A stretch of DNA of 64,000 nt, from assembly GCA_033030425.1 (NCBI GenBank), contig JAUFSD010000001.1:62001-126000 (forward strand), given 5' to 3'. This DNA is from Verpa conica. Taxonomy: Eukaryota > Ascomycota > Pezizomycetes > Pezizales > Morchellaceae. The position numbers were made by a program, and so were the translations under genes. Numbering within the stretch: the first letter of the stretch is position 1; every line of letters begins with the position of its first letter. This document shows positions 47,641 through 57,944 of the stretch, in pieces. Under the pieces are notes generated by a model. It worked only from the letters and a program-made list of their open reading frames with translations, had not been told where the DNA came from and searched no databases.

Positions 47641-48500
47641 CACTTCTTCTAGATCCCCTCTCACTCTATCGCTGGTCTCCTTGGACAAAAGCTGGGTGCC
47701 GCTTTGGAGCAGTAAGTTCCCTGATTTCCGCTGATTTCCGCTGTTCTTTGTATTTACTGACGGTTCTTTTCCATCATAGATCCTCGGCACCCAGTTGCCA
47801 ATACCGGAATGGACCAAAGCAGGAAGCGAGCCTGGTTAAGGTATGTTTTCTCTTTCTTTTGTGCTTTTTTATCATTCTTTCCGTTCTAAAGACTTTTACT
47901 AACTTTGCCAATTGGCATCCTGTGAAAGACAGTAATCCTACCGAGGATAAGTATATACTAATCCCCTGCTACGTTGACTTTTAATAGCAGTGTGTAGGTT
48001 TGAGCCTGGTAAGTCATTTCCCCTCTCTCGTTCTTCTCCTTCTCCTTCTCTGCTTTTTTTTTGCTGCATTTTACTAATTAATCGCCTAGTCCACCTCGCT
48101 TCCTCTTGCCAGTTCTACGGTTCTCAATGGAGTCGACAAACAACCGCAGAGTGCAGTGCGGATTCAGGTATGTTCTAATTCTTTCTCTTCCTCTCTTCTT
48201 TTACAGTTTACTAACATTTCATACTATTTAGATCCCCTTGCTGTAGCCTAGGGCGGGTGTGGCTAGTACTTGCTCGGTTCGGTCTGGTAAGACTTTTCTC
48301 TTCTCTTTACTTTTTGTTTATATCCTGGTATTCTTCTTCTTGGTGGTTGCTTGTTTCGTTGTTTGTTTGGTTTATTAAAAGGTGAGTTTCTCTCTTTTCT
48401 TATGTTTCTTCTTTCCTTCCTTCCTTTCTCGCTGTTTTTGATTTCATACTACACTTACTTTAACAGATTCGGAAATTGTGCTGGGAATACTTGGTTTTTT
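47641..48500 (+). ncRNA. Candidate spliced transcript without a long ORF
   Basis: A run of well-formed introns surrounds short exons. Introns: 47712-47779 (GTAAGT...CATAG), one or two introns in 47841-47987 (GTATGT, TACTAAC, then GACAG; and GTATAT...AATAG), 48009-48089 (GTAAGT, TACTAAT, CCTAG), 48168-48231 (GTATGT, TACTAAC, TTTAG) and 48287-48476 (GTAAGA ... AACAG). A further one may end at 47652 (CACTAAC...TCTAG). Exons are 18-80 nt; the longest frame I can join starts at an ATG near 47631 and stops after about 46 codons in the second exon. CTGGGTGCCG (47692-47701) pairs perfectly with CGGCACCCAG (47785-47794) across the first junction. No snoRNA C/D boxes were found. It may be a long non-coding RNA, or a gene for a very small protein. 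Confidence 0.5.
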
Positions 48501-48662
48501 AGTTTTGTCTTATCATTTTTCTTTTCTTTTCTTTATATCTTGTCTGTAATAACGATGTAATAATATAATAAATCGTTTTCTATCTATCTATTCAAATTCC
48601 TGTGACTCTTCATTCGTGAGACAATTCTATACTTTTCCATAACAAAGAAATAAGAGATTCGA

Positions 48663-48680
48663 AGGTGAAAATTTTCACCT
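48663..48680. repeat. Perfect 18-bp palindrome
   Basis: AGGTGAAAATTTTCACCT is self-complementary with no spacer. A dimeric regulator site or hairpin is possible, but it is not next to a start codon of any gene called here. Confidence 0.85.
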
Positions 48681-48986
48681 ACAGCGGTAAACACTCAAAA
48701 CAACAAATGAGGATCTACGTTAGATACCTCGCAATAATTCTCAAAAGGATATCTGGTTTATGGGTAGGTGAGTATGGTTTTATTCTTGCTTCGTTTTGTT
48801 TTATGTATAGCTATATAAAACAGGACTAACGTGAGATAAAAGGTCCTAACTATCCAAACACAATCAATAATAGACTCCCTGTCTATCCGCTAGGTTAGAG
48901 ATATGTTTACTTATTCGGGATAGATCTAGGAACGACTGGACTACAAAAGTACTAGTTTGAATGCAGGCTCCCGGATCATACCTGTG

Positions 48987-49091
48987 CACCCCGGTTCATA
49001 CCATACAAGCATCTCTAATAGTGTTTGGGGTGCGGGTACCATAGCCTTAGGGCTCCATGTACTATGATAAATTCATTCACCCCGGCTCATA
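48987..49091 (+). mobile_element. 77-nt retro-insertion with 14-bp target duplication
   Basis: CACCCCGGTTCATA (48987-49000) and CACCCCGGCTCATA (49078-49091) flank a 77-base insert. The insert ends with GGGTACCATAGCCTTAGGGC, then TCCATGTACTATGATAAATT and CATT. The hairpin stem here is AGCC/GGCT (49043-49054) instead of AACC/GGTT, a paired change on both arms. The ATTC tail is only one to two units, continuing into the target repeat. Confidence 0.82.
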
Positions 49092-49413
49092 TATTATCAC
49101 TCGCTTCACACTCACACCCATTTTACTTCAAGCTCTTTGAAATCCAATTTAACTTTTCATAGTCTTTAACAGTATTACCTAACCACCAATCCTGTCACAA
49201 TTCCTAGCAAATATTTGAGAAAAAGAGGCTACAAAAAAACACACGACACAAAAATAAAAAAAAATAGACACAAACCTTCCCTCCTCTCTTTAAAGACGCC
49301 GTTATGAGTATGTCTTAATAAAATAGGGCGGAGAAACATTATAAAAGAAAAGAAGAAAAAGATAGCCGGCAGCCAGCAGCTGATAAAATACTCCGCCACA
49401 CAAACACACACAA

Positions 49414-50814
49414 CTAAGAACATAATGCGACCATCATCCTCCCATAATCACCACTTGTCTCACCCTTCACCCGTGATGACAAATCCTTCCCATATAATTT
49501 TCGATACGCCAGCTTCACCTGGTCAAAATGTGGTCTATTCCAGTGTGCTCTTATCAGTCTGGAAATCAACAGGTCGTCTCGAGTGCCGAACCCTTTCATG
49601 CTGTCTTCTAGTAGTCTTGCATCTCGCAGTGGCTTGTTGAGGGCACCTTCGACTATGTAGAGTAGTGCTTCTTGCATGTGGCCTGAGAACTCTTTCTTGA
49701 TGAGGCGGGTGATCTCGAGGGAGTAGGTGCGCTGGTACTCGGCGGCAATTGCGCGGAGGTGCTCATCAGAGGAACGTGTAATAATGGAGCAGACAGAGAG
49801 CTCATCTGTGCCAAAGCTCTTGCATGCATTGTGGAGTGCAAGTGTGTCATTTGAGACCATTTGCTGGTTGATGGGGACCCAGTCATCCATTCTAGTCCCT
49901 GAAAGTGCCATCATGAAGAGCTTCTCCGTTTTCATGCTCAGATCGCCACGTACGGCATTTTCAAGAGTTTCTCTGTATCGTGCCGGGTATAGAGTCTTCA
50001 TGGTATTAATCTCGGCGTTGGTTTTTCCCATTATAGCCTCTGTTAACATTGCCTCTTTGGTGCCAATCCCGGCGATTGATAGGTATGTAAAGAACACCTC
50101 GCTCTCGACAGGCCCAAACGCTGCTCCCTTCAATGCAGTTCGGAAATTCCCGCTTGTCTCTTTCTCGATAGTTGCAATGAGGTCACGCTGGGTGCGTGCA
50201 GAGTATTGGGCCCGTATAGCATCAATTGTGGGCCCATCGCGGTGACCAAATACGCTTATCAGAGCACGCTCATCGGTACCAAAACCTTTACAAGCTTTGT
50301 AGATAGTATCTATATCAGCTGTTGGTATAATTAACGGAGCGACTGGCGGGGAAAGTTGGTACATCAGAGGAGGCGGGGCACCAGGATGAGGGGCACCAGG
50401 ATGGGGGGCACCAGGATGAGGATGGAGGTAAGATGCTTGCTGTGCGGGTGGCGGGTATGGTTGCGGAGGGGGATATCCATTTGCATCTCGCGATAGTGGT
50501 ACCGGTGGTGGATATCCCTGCTGTGGGGGTGGTGGATATCCCTGTGGGGGAGGAGGGGCGTAGCCCTGTGGTGGGTATGCTTGTGGGGGAGGATATCCCT
50601 GTGGTGGAGGTGATTGGTATTGCTGCTGTGGGGGATATCCATGTGGATTCTGGGGCTGGGGAGGAAATGGGTAGCCCTGTGGAGGTGGGGGCTGGCCCCA
50701 TTGCTGCTGCTGAGGGGGAGGGTATGGTGATTGTGCATAGGGCGAGTAGCCAACGGGCGGGGGGTAGTTGCCCGGTGGTGGCTGATATGCGGGGTTGTTC
50801 TGCTGGTACGCCAT
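49414..50814 (-). CDS. Annexin with long YPPP/GYPPPQ N-terminal domain
   Basis: Single exon, 466 residues from MAYQQNNPAY; an upstream in-frame ATG at 50883 is possible but would put the TATA-like box inside the gene. Residues 1-160 are Pro/Gln/Tyr/Gly-rich repeats (PPPQGYPPP, QGYAPPPPQG) as in annexins A7 and A11 and mould annexin XIV. Four annexin repeats follow: KGFGTDERALISVFG, AGIGTKEAMLTEAIM, KSFGTDELSVCSIIT and KGFGTRDDLLISRLI, each with the GxGT loop of a type II calcium site, and downstream acidic residues. Annexins bind acidic phospholipids when calcium rises and act in membrane trafficking and repair. The proline-rich part binds ALG-2-like partners and can phase-separate in animal annexins. 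A triple 15-bp DNA repeat (50377-50420) encodes HPGAP three times, so this domain is still changing by repeat slippage. Confidence 0.95.
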   Translation of the reverse strand: MAYQQNNPAYQPPPGNYPPPVGYSPYAQSPYPPPQQQQWGQPPPPQGYPFPPQPQNPHGYPPQQQYQSPPPQGYPPPQAYPPQGYAPPPPQGYPPPPQQGYPPPVPLSRDANGYPPPQPYPPPAQQASYLHPHPGAPHPGAPHPGAPPPLMYQLSPPVAPLIIPTADIDTIYKACKGFGTDERALISVFGHRDGPTIDAIRAQYSARTQRDLIATIEKETSGNFRTALKGAAFGPVESEVFFTYLSIAGIGTKEAMLTEAIMGKTNAEINTMKTLYPARYRETLENAVRGDLSMKTEKLFMMALSGTRMDDWVPINQQMVSNDTLALHNACKSFGTDELSVCSIITRSSDEHLRAIAAEYQRTYSLEITRLIKKEFSGHMQEALLYIVEGALNKPLRDARLLEDSMKGFGTRDDLLISRLIRAHWNRPHFDQVKLAYRKLYGKDLSSRVKGETSGDYGRMMVALCS

Positions 50815-50860
50815 GGTCTCTGTCTGCAGGTCCGGGTGAGATGCTAGGGGGAATATCAGA

Positions 50861-50868
50861 ATTATATA
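50861..50868 (-). promoter_or_regulatory. TATA-like element of annexin gene
   Basis: TATATAAT on the minus strand, 47-54 bp before the chosen start codon. Placement favours the downstream ATG at 50814 and a very short 5' leader. Confidence 0.4.
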
Positions 50869-51351
50869 GGGGGAAAGGACCAATGGATGTTGCTATTGTC
50901 TGCTGATGTACAGAGGGGCGATGATGGAGGGGTGATGTATGGTAAGACTAGGTACCAAGAACTACGTATATAGCTCGAGTATGGTTTGTATATGCACGCG
51001 CAGATGCAGAGGAGGGAGAACAGTTATAAATACAGGAGCAAGATGAGTTGAAGGCGATGCTGCTCCTGGATGGGATGAAGTAGAGAGGGCAGTCTAGACG
51101 GTGGGAGTTATGATGGTGTTGTCGGAAATATGACACACCGATGTTCACAAAGGCTATGTATTTTATATTGCGAACAATAACTATGTGCACCTATACCTAT
51201 ACAGGAGCACTTAACCTCAGTCAGCTCCGTGATTTGTTCGCAAGGCGTCTTATCTGCTCTATTCGCTCTCTGTTGGGGCTCATCGTATATAAGGTGGACA
51301 ACCAACCGGTGCCTGTAGCAACATCAACAGCTAAGCCCGCCTGGCTAAAAG

Positions 51352-51402
51352 CCACCCCACTCCACTCCACCCACTCCACCCACTCCACTCCACCCCACCC
51401 CC
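51352..51402. repeat. (ACTCC/ACCC)n short tandem repeat
   Basis: CCACTCCACCCACTCCACCC-type units, about 50 bases, in the region upstream of annexin. Confidence 0.85.
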
Positions 51403-52607
51403 GCCTGCTCAGCCCCAGTGGGACGCCTTGCCCACTCACGTCTCAGATAACGCCGCCCCTACTACTGACGTTCTCCCCTGTGATCATCCCTCCAGCCACC
51501 TAGTGTAATCCCCCTCCCGGCTACCAAGATCTTGGCCCTCCTAACCTCTTTTGTCGTGCCCACACCTTGATCATCAATCATCGACCTCCTTCGCTTCCAA
51601 GACCCTGGATCTCCAGTGGTACCAATAATCTGTCCCTTGCTATAGATTGGCCCTCTCTTCTTCTTGCCCCCCATCGATGAAGGAGCCGTTTCCTACACAT
51701 AGAGTGCTTCAGATGAAAGGAAGTGATAGTCTAGAAAGACCAAGAACAATAGAGCATACGTACTCCGCTATCACTTCTACAAACATCTAACCTCGGTAGA
51801 ACTTGACATCACGGAGCTCTGTATGTAGATGGAGATGGCGCATCTAGCACCTCCCGAAACCATCCAACACCTTCTCCCTCATCCACCCCCCTCCCAAAAA
51901 AAGTATGAAAAGACGTACTTTCCGTACATACATACGTAAGTAGGAACGTTTCAACATTCCTCAGCTACCTCCTCTCCCCATCATGCATGTCTTCAATCTC
52001 GAATTGAGTGCTGATCGCTTGATACTTCCTCTCAAAGCTTCAGTCGAACATTGATGCATGAGCAGGGAAACCTTCTTTTCCACGTTACCAACCACAAACA
52101 AAAGTCGAGGCGCGACGACGCAGGTCTCAAGCCCCCGCTCCCTGTTCTCGCTTGCCCCTTCTTGTCTCTCTTCAACTTGGTGTTAACAACATCCCTGTGC
52201 ACGCGTTTTAACGATCCTGGCAACAGGTCCGGGGACTGTCGCTTTTTTCGAACTTACACCACCACTAGTCATAGCAGACAGGCGGACAAGCACCTCTTGA
52301 AGGTCCGCGGGTTCTGTCGACATTCTTGGATCTTGCTCTCTCGCAAGTAAAAAAAAAGGAAAGAAAGGATAGAAAGGAAGAGAAGAGAAAAAGAAAGTAA
52401 AGAAGGAGAAAAAAGCAAAAGGGGAAGGAAAGGAAAAACACCAAGTCCTCATAAACGGTCTAGACTAGCCCTTTGTTGCATCGCGAATGAGCAGTTTGGC
52501 TTTCTTTTTGTGTTCCTACTGTACTTCCCGCTGCCGGCCTCGCAACCTCCCCCCCCCCCAGTTTCCCCCCCGTCCTTCTTCAACCACCCCCTTCCTTTAT
52601 TTGATAA

Positions 52608-54355
52608 ATGGAGGAGACAATGTCCACCATGAGTCTGCCGAAACCTACGGGGACTCCTATATCATCTTTTCAATCTTCCAGTCGAGTTGGTTCTCCCCCC
52701 CAGCAACACAGCATATCTCAAGCCAGCAGTCCTTCGAAAAACTCTCCAAGTGATTCGGCAAAGATCACTGCAATGGCGAACGGGTTGTCATTAGAGAGTC
52801 TCCCGCTTGAAGGTAAGGGAGAATGATTTGGTTCTTACACCAGTCCACGTTTATTCGTCAATCCCACATTCTTCCTATTCAGCCTTAACTGCCTGCTCCT
52901 ACAAGCTGTGTGTACCCTACTTGAGAAAGGGAAGGAGGGATTACATGCTGGCCACTCTAGTCAAGTTCAACCCTACGACGGGATGCAGTGGCTCGAGCTG
53001 GGCAGGGCAGATCAATTCCCACCCCTCCCTCCTCTCTTCTTTTAGCGAAATCACGAAAGGAATGGCGAGGAGAGGGAAAATACAGGAAAACTAGCAATCG
53101 CTAACATCAACCCCACAGTAATACATCAGATTTTCTCTCTTCTCATCCCACACGATCTCGCCTCCCTCCGCCTAACCTCCCACACTCTCTGCTCCTCCGC
53201 AACTGCAAACTCCCACTGGCGCCACCACTTTGCGCACTCCCTCCTTCCTAGCCATGCAGCCCTTATGGATGTCGCATCCGTTCCCTCTTACGCATGGTCA
53301 TTCTCATGCGCCCCCGATGGTTGGTTTCGCGCCTATACGACTCTCATACGGATCGCGAAGGAAGGCTGGCTACATTCCGACAATGAACTGAAAGGGACAA
53401 TGTGGATGGTACTTTTTAAAGCATTTCTGAGGGAGGGTGGTGCGGTGAATGATGATCCAAACTATCATACGATAATAGAGATGAAGGTTGATTGTACAAC
53501 TTTACCGCTGGAGGGGCTGCCATTGAACATATCATCGTGGCATGTAGATAAGAGGCCAAGCTTAAGATGTTTGTGGCCCCCGCACTTTCTCTTCCGGGGT
53601 ATCTTGCAGCTCCCAGGAGCTTAGCTCTTAGGGATCGGTCATCCCCAGGGTATCTTAGAAGGATAATAGCTAACCTATTATAGTCCCCTGCTATCCCCCC
53701 AACATGCCCTCCCGTGACCCCTTCACCTGGTGTCGTGTATTGCAGCACGTCTCTGTCCTCATGATCACTGACTCGCCGGACTTATTGGAAGGCTTAATCG
53801 CCCTCAATTCCACTATTCTTGATGAAGTGGTAGCTTCACAACAACTGTGCGCCGAGAAACGCAAAGTAAAGGAAAAAGAGCTACAAGACCACATAGACGT
53901 AGTCCTAGAAAATCGCAGAAAGGGCTTCAGCGATCGTCTAAAACGTCTTCATATACTACGTAGCGAACGACAAGAAAAAAGGAATATTGGTAGTCCTTGT
54001 AGTAACGTTGAGCTTCCAGAAATATTTACGGGCGAAAACACATTGGCTGGGGCGCCTGAAGAGGTGGGTGCGTAGCTACCTTTCTTTCTCCTTTATTACC
54101 AGGGGAGTAGTTATGGTTTAAGGGCAGCTCACTGACTTTGGGGTTGATTAGGAAAGCGATTGGACTCATGAGAACGAAGATGACGAGTGGAGCGATGAGG
54201 GTGGGGAGTATAGTTACATTTTTGAAGAGTTTTTGTTCTTTCAACATATCCCGCAACAGCATACCTTACAGAATTCCACCTTAGCCGCTTCGCCTATAAC
54301 GTCAGAGGAGTCCGAGCTAGATGAGCAAACCGGGGAAGAGGAGTTGGAACAATAA
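52608..54355 (+). CDS. F-box protein with acidic C-terminal tail
   Basis: Four exons (52608-52812, 53119-53598, 53684-54063, 54152-54355) give 422 residues; introns are 306, 85 and 88 nt with GTAAGG/GTATCT/GTGGGT donors and CACAG/TATAG/ATTAG acceptors, all in phase. Residues 1-60 are Ser/Pro-rich. The F-box is at about 64-110: LPLEVIHQIFSLLIPHDLAS then LRLTSHTLCSSATANSHWRH. It would bind Skp1 and bring a substrate to an SCF ubiquitin ligase. The middle (WFRAYTTLIRIAKEGW, GTMWMVLFKAFLREGG, DPFTWCRVLQHVSV) looks conserved but no WD40 or LRR is visible. A charged coiled-coil-like segment (CAEKRKVKEKELQDH) and an acidic tail (ENEDDEWSDEGGE, EESELDEQTGEEELEQ) close the protein. The third junction region is uncertain because an overlapping frame continues through 53567-53682 (see findings). 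The target is unknown. Confidence 0.8.
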
Positions 54356-56700
54356 TCAAAAGCAAGAATGGAGTGACAACTTTTTTGAGTACACCTATGG
54401 CACTTGGTGCTGTTTTTCTTATATAAGCCCGCTGCGCTTCTCCCTTCACATTTTATTATTTTACGGGCGTTCTCTTGTCCTATAACTTCTTATGTGTCTT
54501 TGTTTTTTTTCTGTCTGGTCACTACTGGGCTAGGGCGGATTTACATTCTTTTTTTTGTGTAACCTACATACGATTACTACGATAAAGTGTGCAGGATACG
54601 AGATATACGAACGGCGGACGGTACTGTACGATATTGTACAAGAGGATCGACCAAAATACGGCATTGGGGAGTTGGTAGGAGTTTGGCTTAATTGTACTGT
54701 AAATATGTGATTTTGAGTAAGTACACAATTTTCTTATTCAGCGAGTTCCTTTGTAGTACCATCAAGCTTTTGAGGTGGTCAAAAAAAAAAGCGCCTAAGG
54801 TAAAGGTATCGCTTCTTGCCCAATTAGGCGCTGAAATTTCTGGGCTTAGAGAGGTTGTGTATAAATGAACTTCTTTTTTTTGAAACCTGCTTTAGGGGTG
54901 GAAGGGAGAAACCGGGGAACGTGTACTTTACAATCGCGTGGTTTCTTTTTCGCACCTGTCAATGTCTATAGAATTGAACCAGTCAAGTCTGACACCTCCG
55001 ACAGCTTATAGTGGGGGCTATATAAGTTCTCAGTCCGGGGTTTGTGAACGGAACTTCCCACTCTACAATTCTGTATTTAAAAAAAAAATATTTAGCGTGA
55101 GACTTATACCCAGTACCTTAACCAGGGGGGTGATAGGAAGTTTTAAGCGTAAAAAACAGTTAGGGGGGTGATCAGGGCTTACGCATGTGTGTGTGTGTGA
55201 CTATCTATTTACCGAACTCTACTGCCATTGCAGCAAGTTTTTTTTTTTTAAAGAGGCTCTGTTAGGAAATATGGATTGGGGAGATCTATACTATAAATGG
55301 TAATTGGTCTGTTGAGTGTCTCTTTCTCACTTTCTTTTCTTTCTCGTGCAGATGATCTACAGGTCTGGGAGAATATAAGCTTATGTTGTTTTAAGCAGAC
55401 GACGCGTCTATGAGGGAGTTTTTTCTTTTTTCTTTTTTTTCTTTTTTTTCTCTCTCTTCTAGATAACTACATATGTACTCTTGAAGGGGGACCCCCCCAT
55501 CCCCCCATCCCCCCCCAAGAGTATCGATTTGAAATTATGTGAGACAGTGATTAGTATCGAAAGAACGAAAGATCTCTATAAGAAAATAGAATAAGGAAAA
55601 GAAAAGAAAAGCAAAAAAGAAAGAGAGAGAGAGAAAAAGAAAAAAAGTAAATTATTGGTGAAACGGCGCTTCTTGGTCTGAGTCTTAATTGGTTTACATA
55701 ATCGGAGGGTGGAGGCGAAGGGGGGTTTATTTTTTTGAGGGGGGGAGGGGGGATGGTTTAGGGGAGGTGGTTGGGTTAAGATGAGATCTCATCTGATTGA
55801 TTTAAAGTGAGTTGAGATTAATGTTCTACTCTTCCGTAGAGCAGAGTAGAGGTCTCGTGGACACAGATACGCGGTTATGATTGGTTGACTAGCGAGCTCG
55901 GAGTATTATTATTGATCACTACGAATGTACGTGCAAGGGGGGGGGGGGTGGGATTGTATGCCGAAGGGTTTACTATTTAGCAACCTCTCTATAGTAAAAC
56001 ATACAAGGTATAAAAAAGATCGTTACCAACAAAAAAAAAAAAAAAGATTACAGGTTTTTTGATTAAGCTGGGGCCGGGGGGGGGAAGACGAATCAGCATA
56101 GAGATGTTTTGACCTGAGCTCTGGGGCCATATCTTGCATATTGGTAGTTACACGCATGATGTTACACACAGGCTGTAACCCGCCCGCCCGCCCTAAATCT
56201 CAGGGAGGGAGGGAGGGAATACTGATGGAAGAGCCTTGTTTGGAACCCGACTAGCTATACTTCAAGACATCCTTGTGCTGCTTGAATCTCGTATCCATGG
56301 TCTTTATCCATGCGTGTGTTGCCGTAGCGGGTGCGGTACGGTACGGCCTGCCTGTGCGGTGTGGCTTGTGGGTGCGGTGTGGCAGGAATATGTTCATTTC
56401 TAGGGTTAGGTGACTTGCTTGCGGGGGGGCTTAGTCGTAGGTCAGGGGTGTCGCGTGGTTAGGGCTGTGGAGGGGGTCGACTCTTGACGTCAGGTGTGTT
56501 TTATATGTCATCAACACTAGCATGAGCCTTTGTGTCTGCCTCGGAGTTTCATTAGGCCGGCAATGATACGATCAAGGCGAAAACTGGTGCATTTGTTATC
56601 CTGCGACAGGAGGCAGTACTCGGAGTAGATTAAAAAAGAACCCGAGAATTCAAGTCTCAAAAACCACATGCTCTCTAAGTCAGAGAAAATTAGAGGCTGT
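54356..56700. other. Intergenic, homopolymer-rich
   Basis: No gene. 3' flank of the F-box gene, TG repeat near 55184-55199, long pyrimidine then purine tracts (55410-55460, 55590-55650), a C7-AT-C6-AT-C8 run at 55490-55516 and G-rich quadruplex-prone runs at 55737-55775 and 55937-55951. Confidence 0.5.
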
Positions 56701-57477
56701 TATCGGTTTTCAGCTCTTTTTTTTCCTTGCCTTGAGTAATTCAAGCCTTTGTGATGACTAGAAGCTAATCTATGCACCCATATCTTTTAATTACTGCTCC
56801 TAGCGATCAGAACTGCCTGCTTTTAGGCTACTACTGATACTTTATGATTTCTTACAAACCATGGGAATGATCAATATGTATTTCAGCTACCTGGGCTCTT
56901 GTACGGCACTGATGGTAAGCCTAAGTTTGTAAGCACAAGATTCAGAAAGTGGCCTAAAAGCTAAACTCCCACCCTTCAAATAAAATACCCATGTGACTTG
57001 ATCGAAGATACGTTAACAAAATGAGTAACACTCTAGAATCCCGTCAAAGGCGTGCTGAAAGCAATATTTTATCTAACTGCCTAGGAGCCCACGCAAAGCC
57101 TGTTTCTACACTATTTCCTAGAGAAGAAACACATCCTCGACCCAGCAACCTGAGCAGTGCCCCCTAACCACCTATGGGATCTCCTTTATTAGGAAACCTT
57201 CGGGTAGGTTGTCGGGGAGTGTTATAGCATAAATATATTACCATGTCTAGATATATACCCACCAAAAGAGGCCGGGCTAGTCTACCTACCTTGAGCTTCC
57301 GAGGGATTATTTCCGGTATACTTTTTGTAAGTGTTCTCATCCCATCTATTACGTGTGAGTCTAGTCACAAGACTAGCTCCTCGGGACTATGTGCTTATGC
57401 AAGCTTGAGAGTAATCACTATTCATAGATATAGGACCAGGGCATAGGTTAAGCTAGGCTTACACGTACCACTATTTT

Positions 57478-57559
57478 ACTAGATGGATAATGGGTACCAT
57501 AACCTCAGGGTTACATATACTTATGATAAATTCATTCATTTATTCACTAGATGGATAAT
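57478..57559 (+). mobile_element. 54-nt retro-insertion with 14-bp target duplication
   Basis: ACTAGATGGATAAT is exact at 57478-57491 and 57546-57559. The insert begins GGGTACCATAACCTCAGGGT and carries the AACC-TCAG-GGTT hairpin (57501-57512), then TACATATACTTATGATAAA and TTCATTCATTTATTC. Confidence 0.87.
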
Positions 57560-57888
57560 AGTAGCACACTAGCTCCTTTTGTCAGGTTCATCACCTATAC
57601 ACCGACCTCTAAAGAACTTACTTTTCGTAGTTGAAGTGTCTATAGTCATACTTAATGGTTATACTTGAGTGTTATTTTCTTAGGTTACGTGTTAGAGTCT
57701 TTTTTGACCAGTGACGTTGTTTAGTACGGCGGTATGCACTTTATCACTAACACTCTATTGTATTGTTGGTATCGAATAGTGTGGGTATAAGCAGGTTTTG
57801 GGTCTCTATTATGTAGGAGCATAATATAGGAAGCATAGGAGACTCGCTGGAATGAGCCCTACTAGCCTATAGTCTACTCCTCTCCCTC

Positions 57889-57944
57889 TCTATTTACTAC
57901 ACACTTATGATTAATTCATTCACTCATTCTATTTACTACACACT
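57889..57944 (+). mobile_element. 22-nt retro-insertion with 17-bp target duplication
   Basis: TCTATTTACTACACACT is exact at 57889-57905 and 57928-57944. Only 22 bases lie between: TATGATTAATTC followed by ATTCACTCAT, that is, little more than the tail of the family 3' end. It is the shortest copy in the window. Confidence 0.82.

Larger units (their letters stand above)
48501..49413. other. Intergenic, 3' side of annexin
   Basis: No gene. Contains an 18-bp perfect palindrome (48663-48680) and an ATTC-tailed retro-insertion (48987-49091). The last 250 bases, A-rich on the + strand, are probably the annexin 3' UTR. Confidence 0.5.
50815..52607. other. Intergenic between divergent annexin and F-box genes
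   Basis: About 1.8 kb. Holds a TATA-like box for annexin, the ACTCC repeat and, from about 52500, a C-rich leader before the F-box gene. A minus-strand frame at 51462-51674 starts MGGKKKRGPIYSKG and is rich in Arg/Lys/Gly; no matching exon or motif was found, so it is not called. Confidence 0.45.

Noticed and set aside
51462..51674. Minus-strand frame starting MGGKKKRGPIYSKG
   Set aside because: Basic and Gly-rich but only 70 codons, no recognisable motif, and no neighbouring exon identified.
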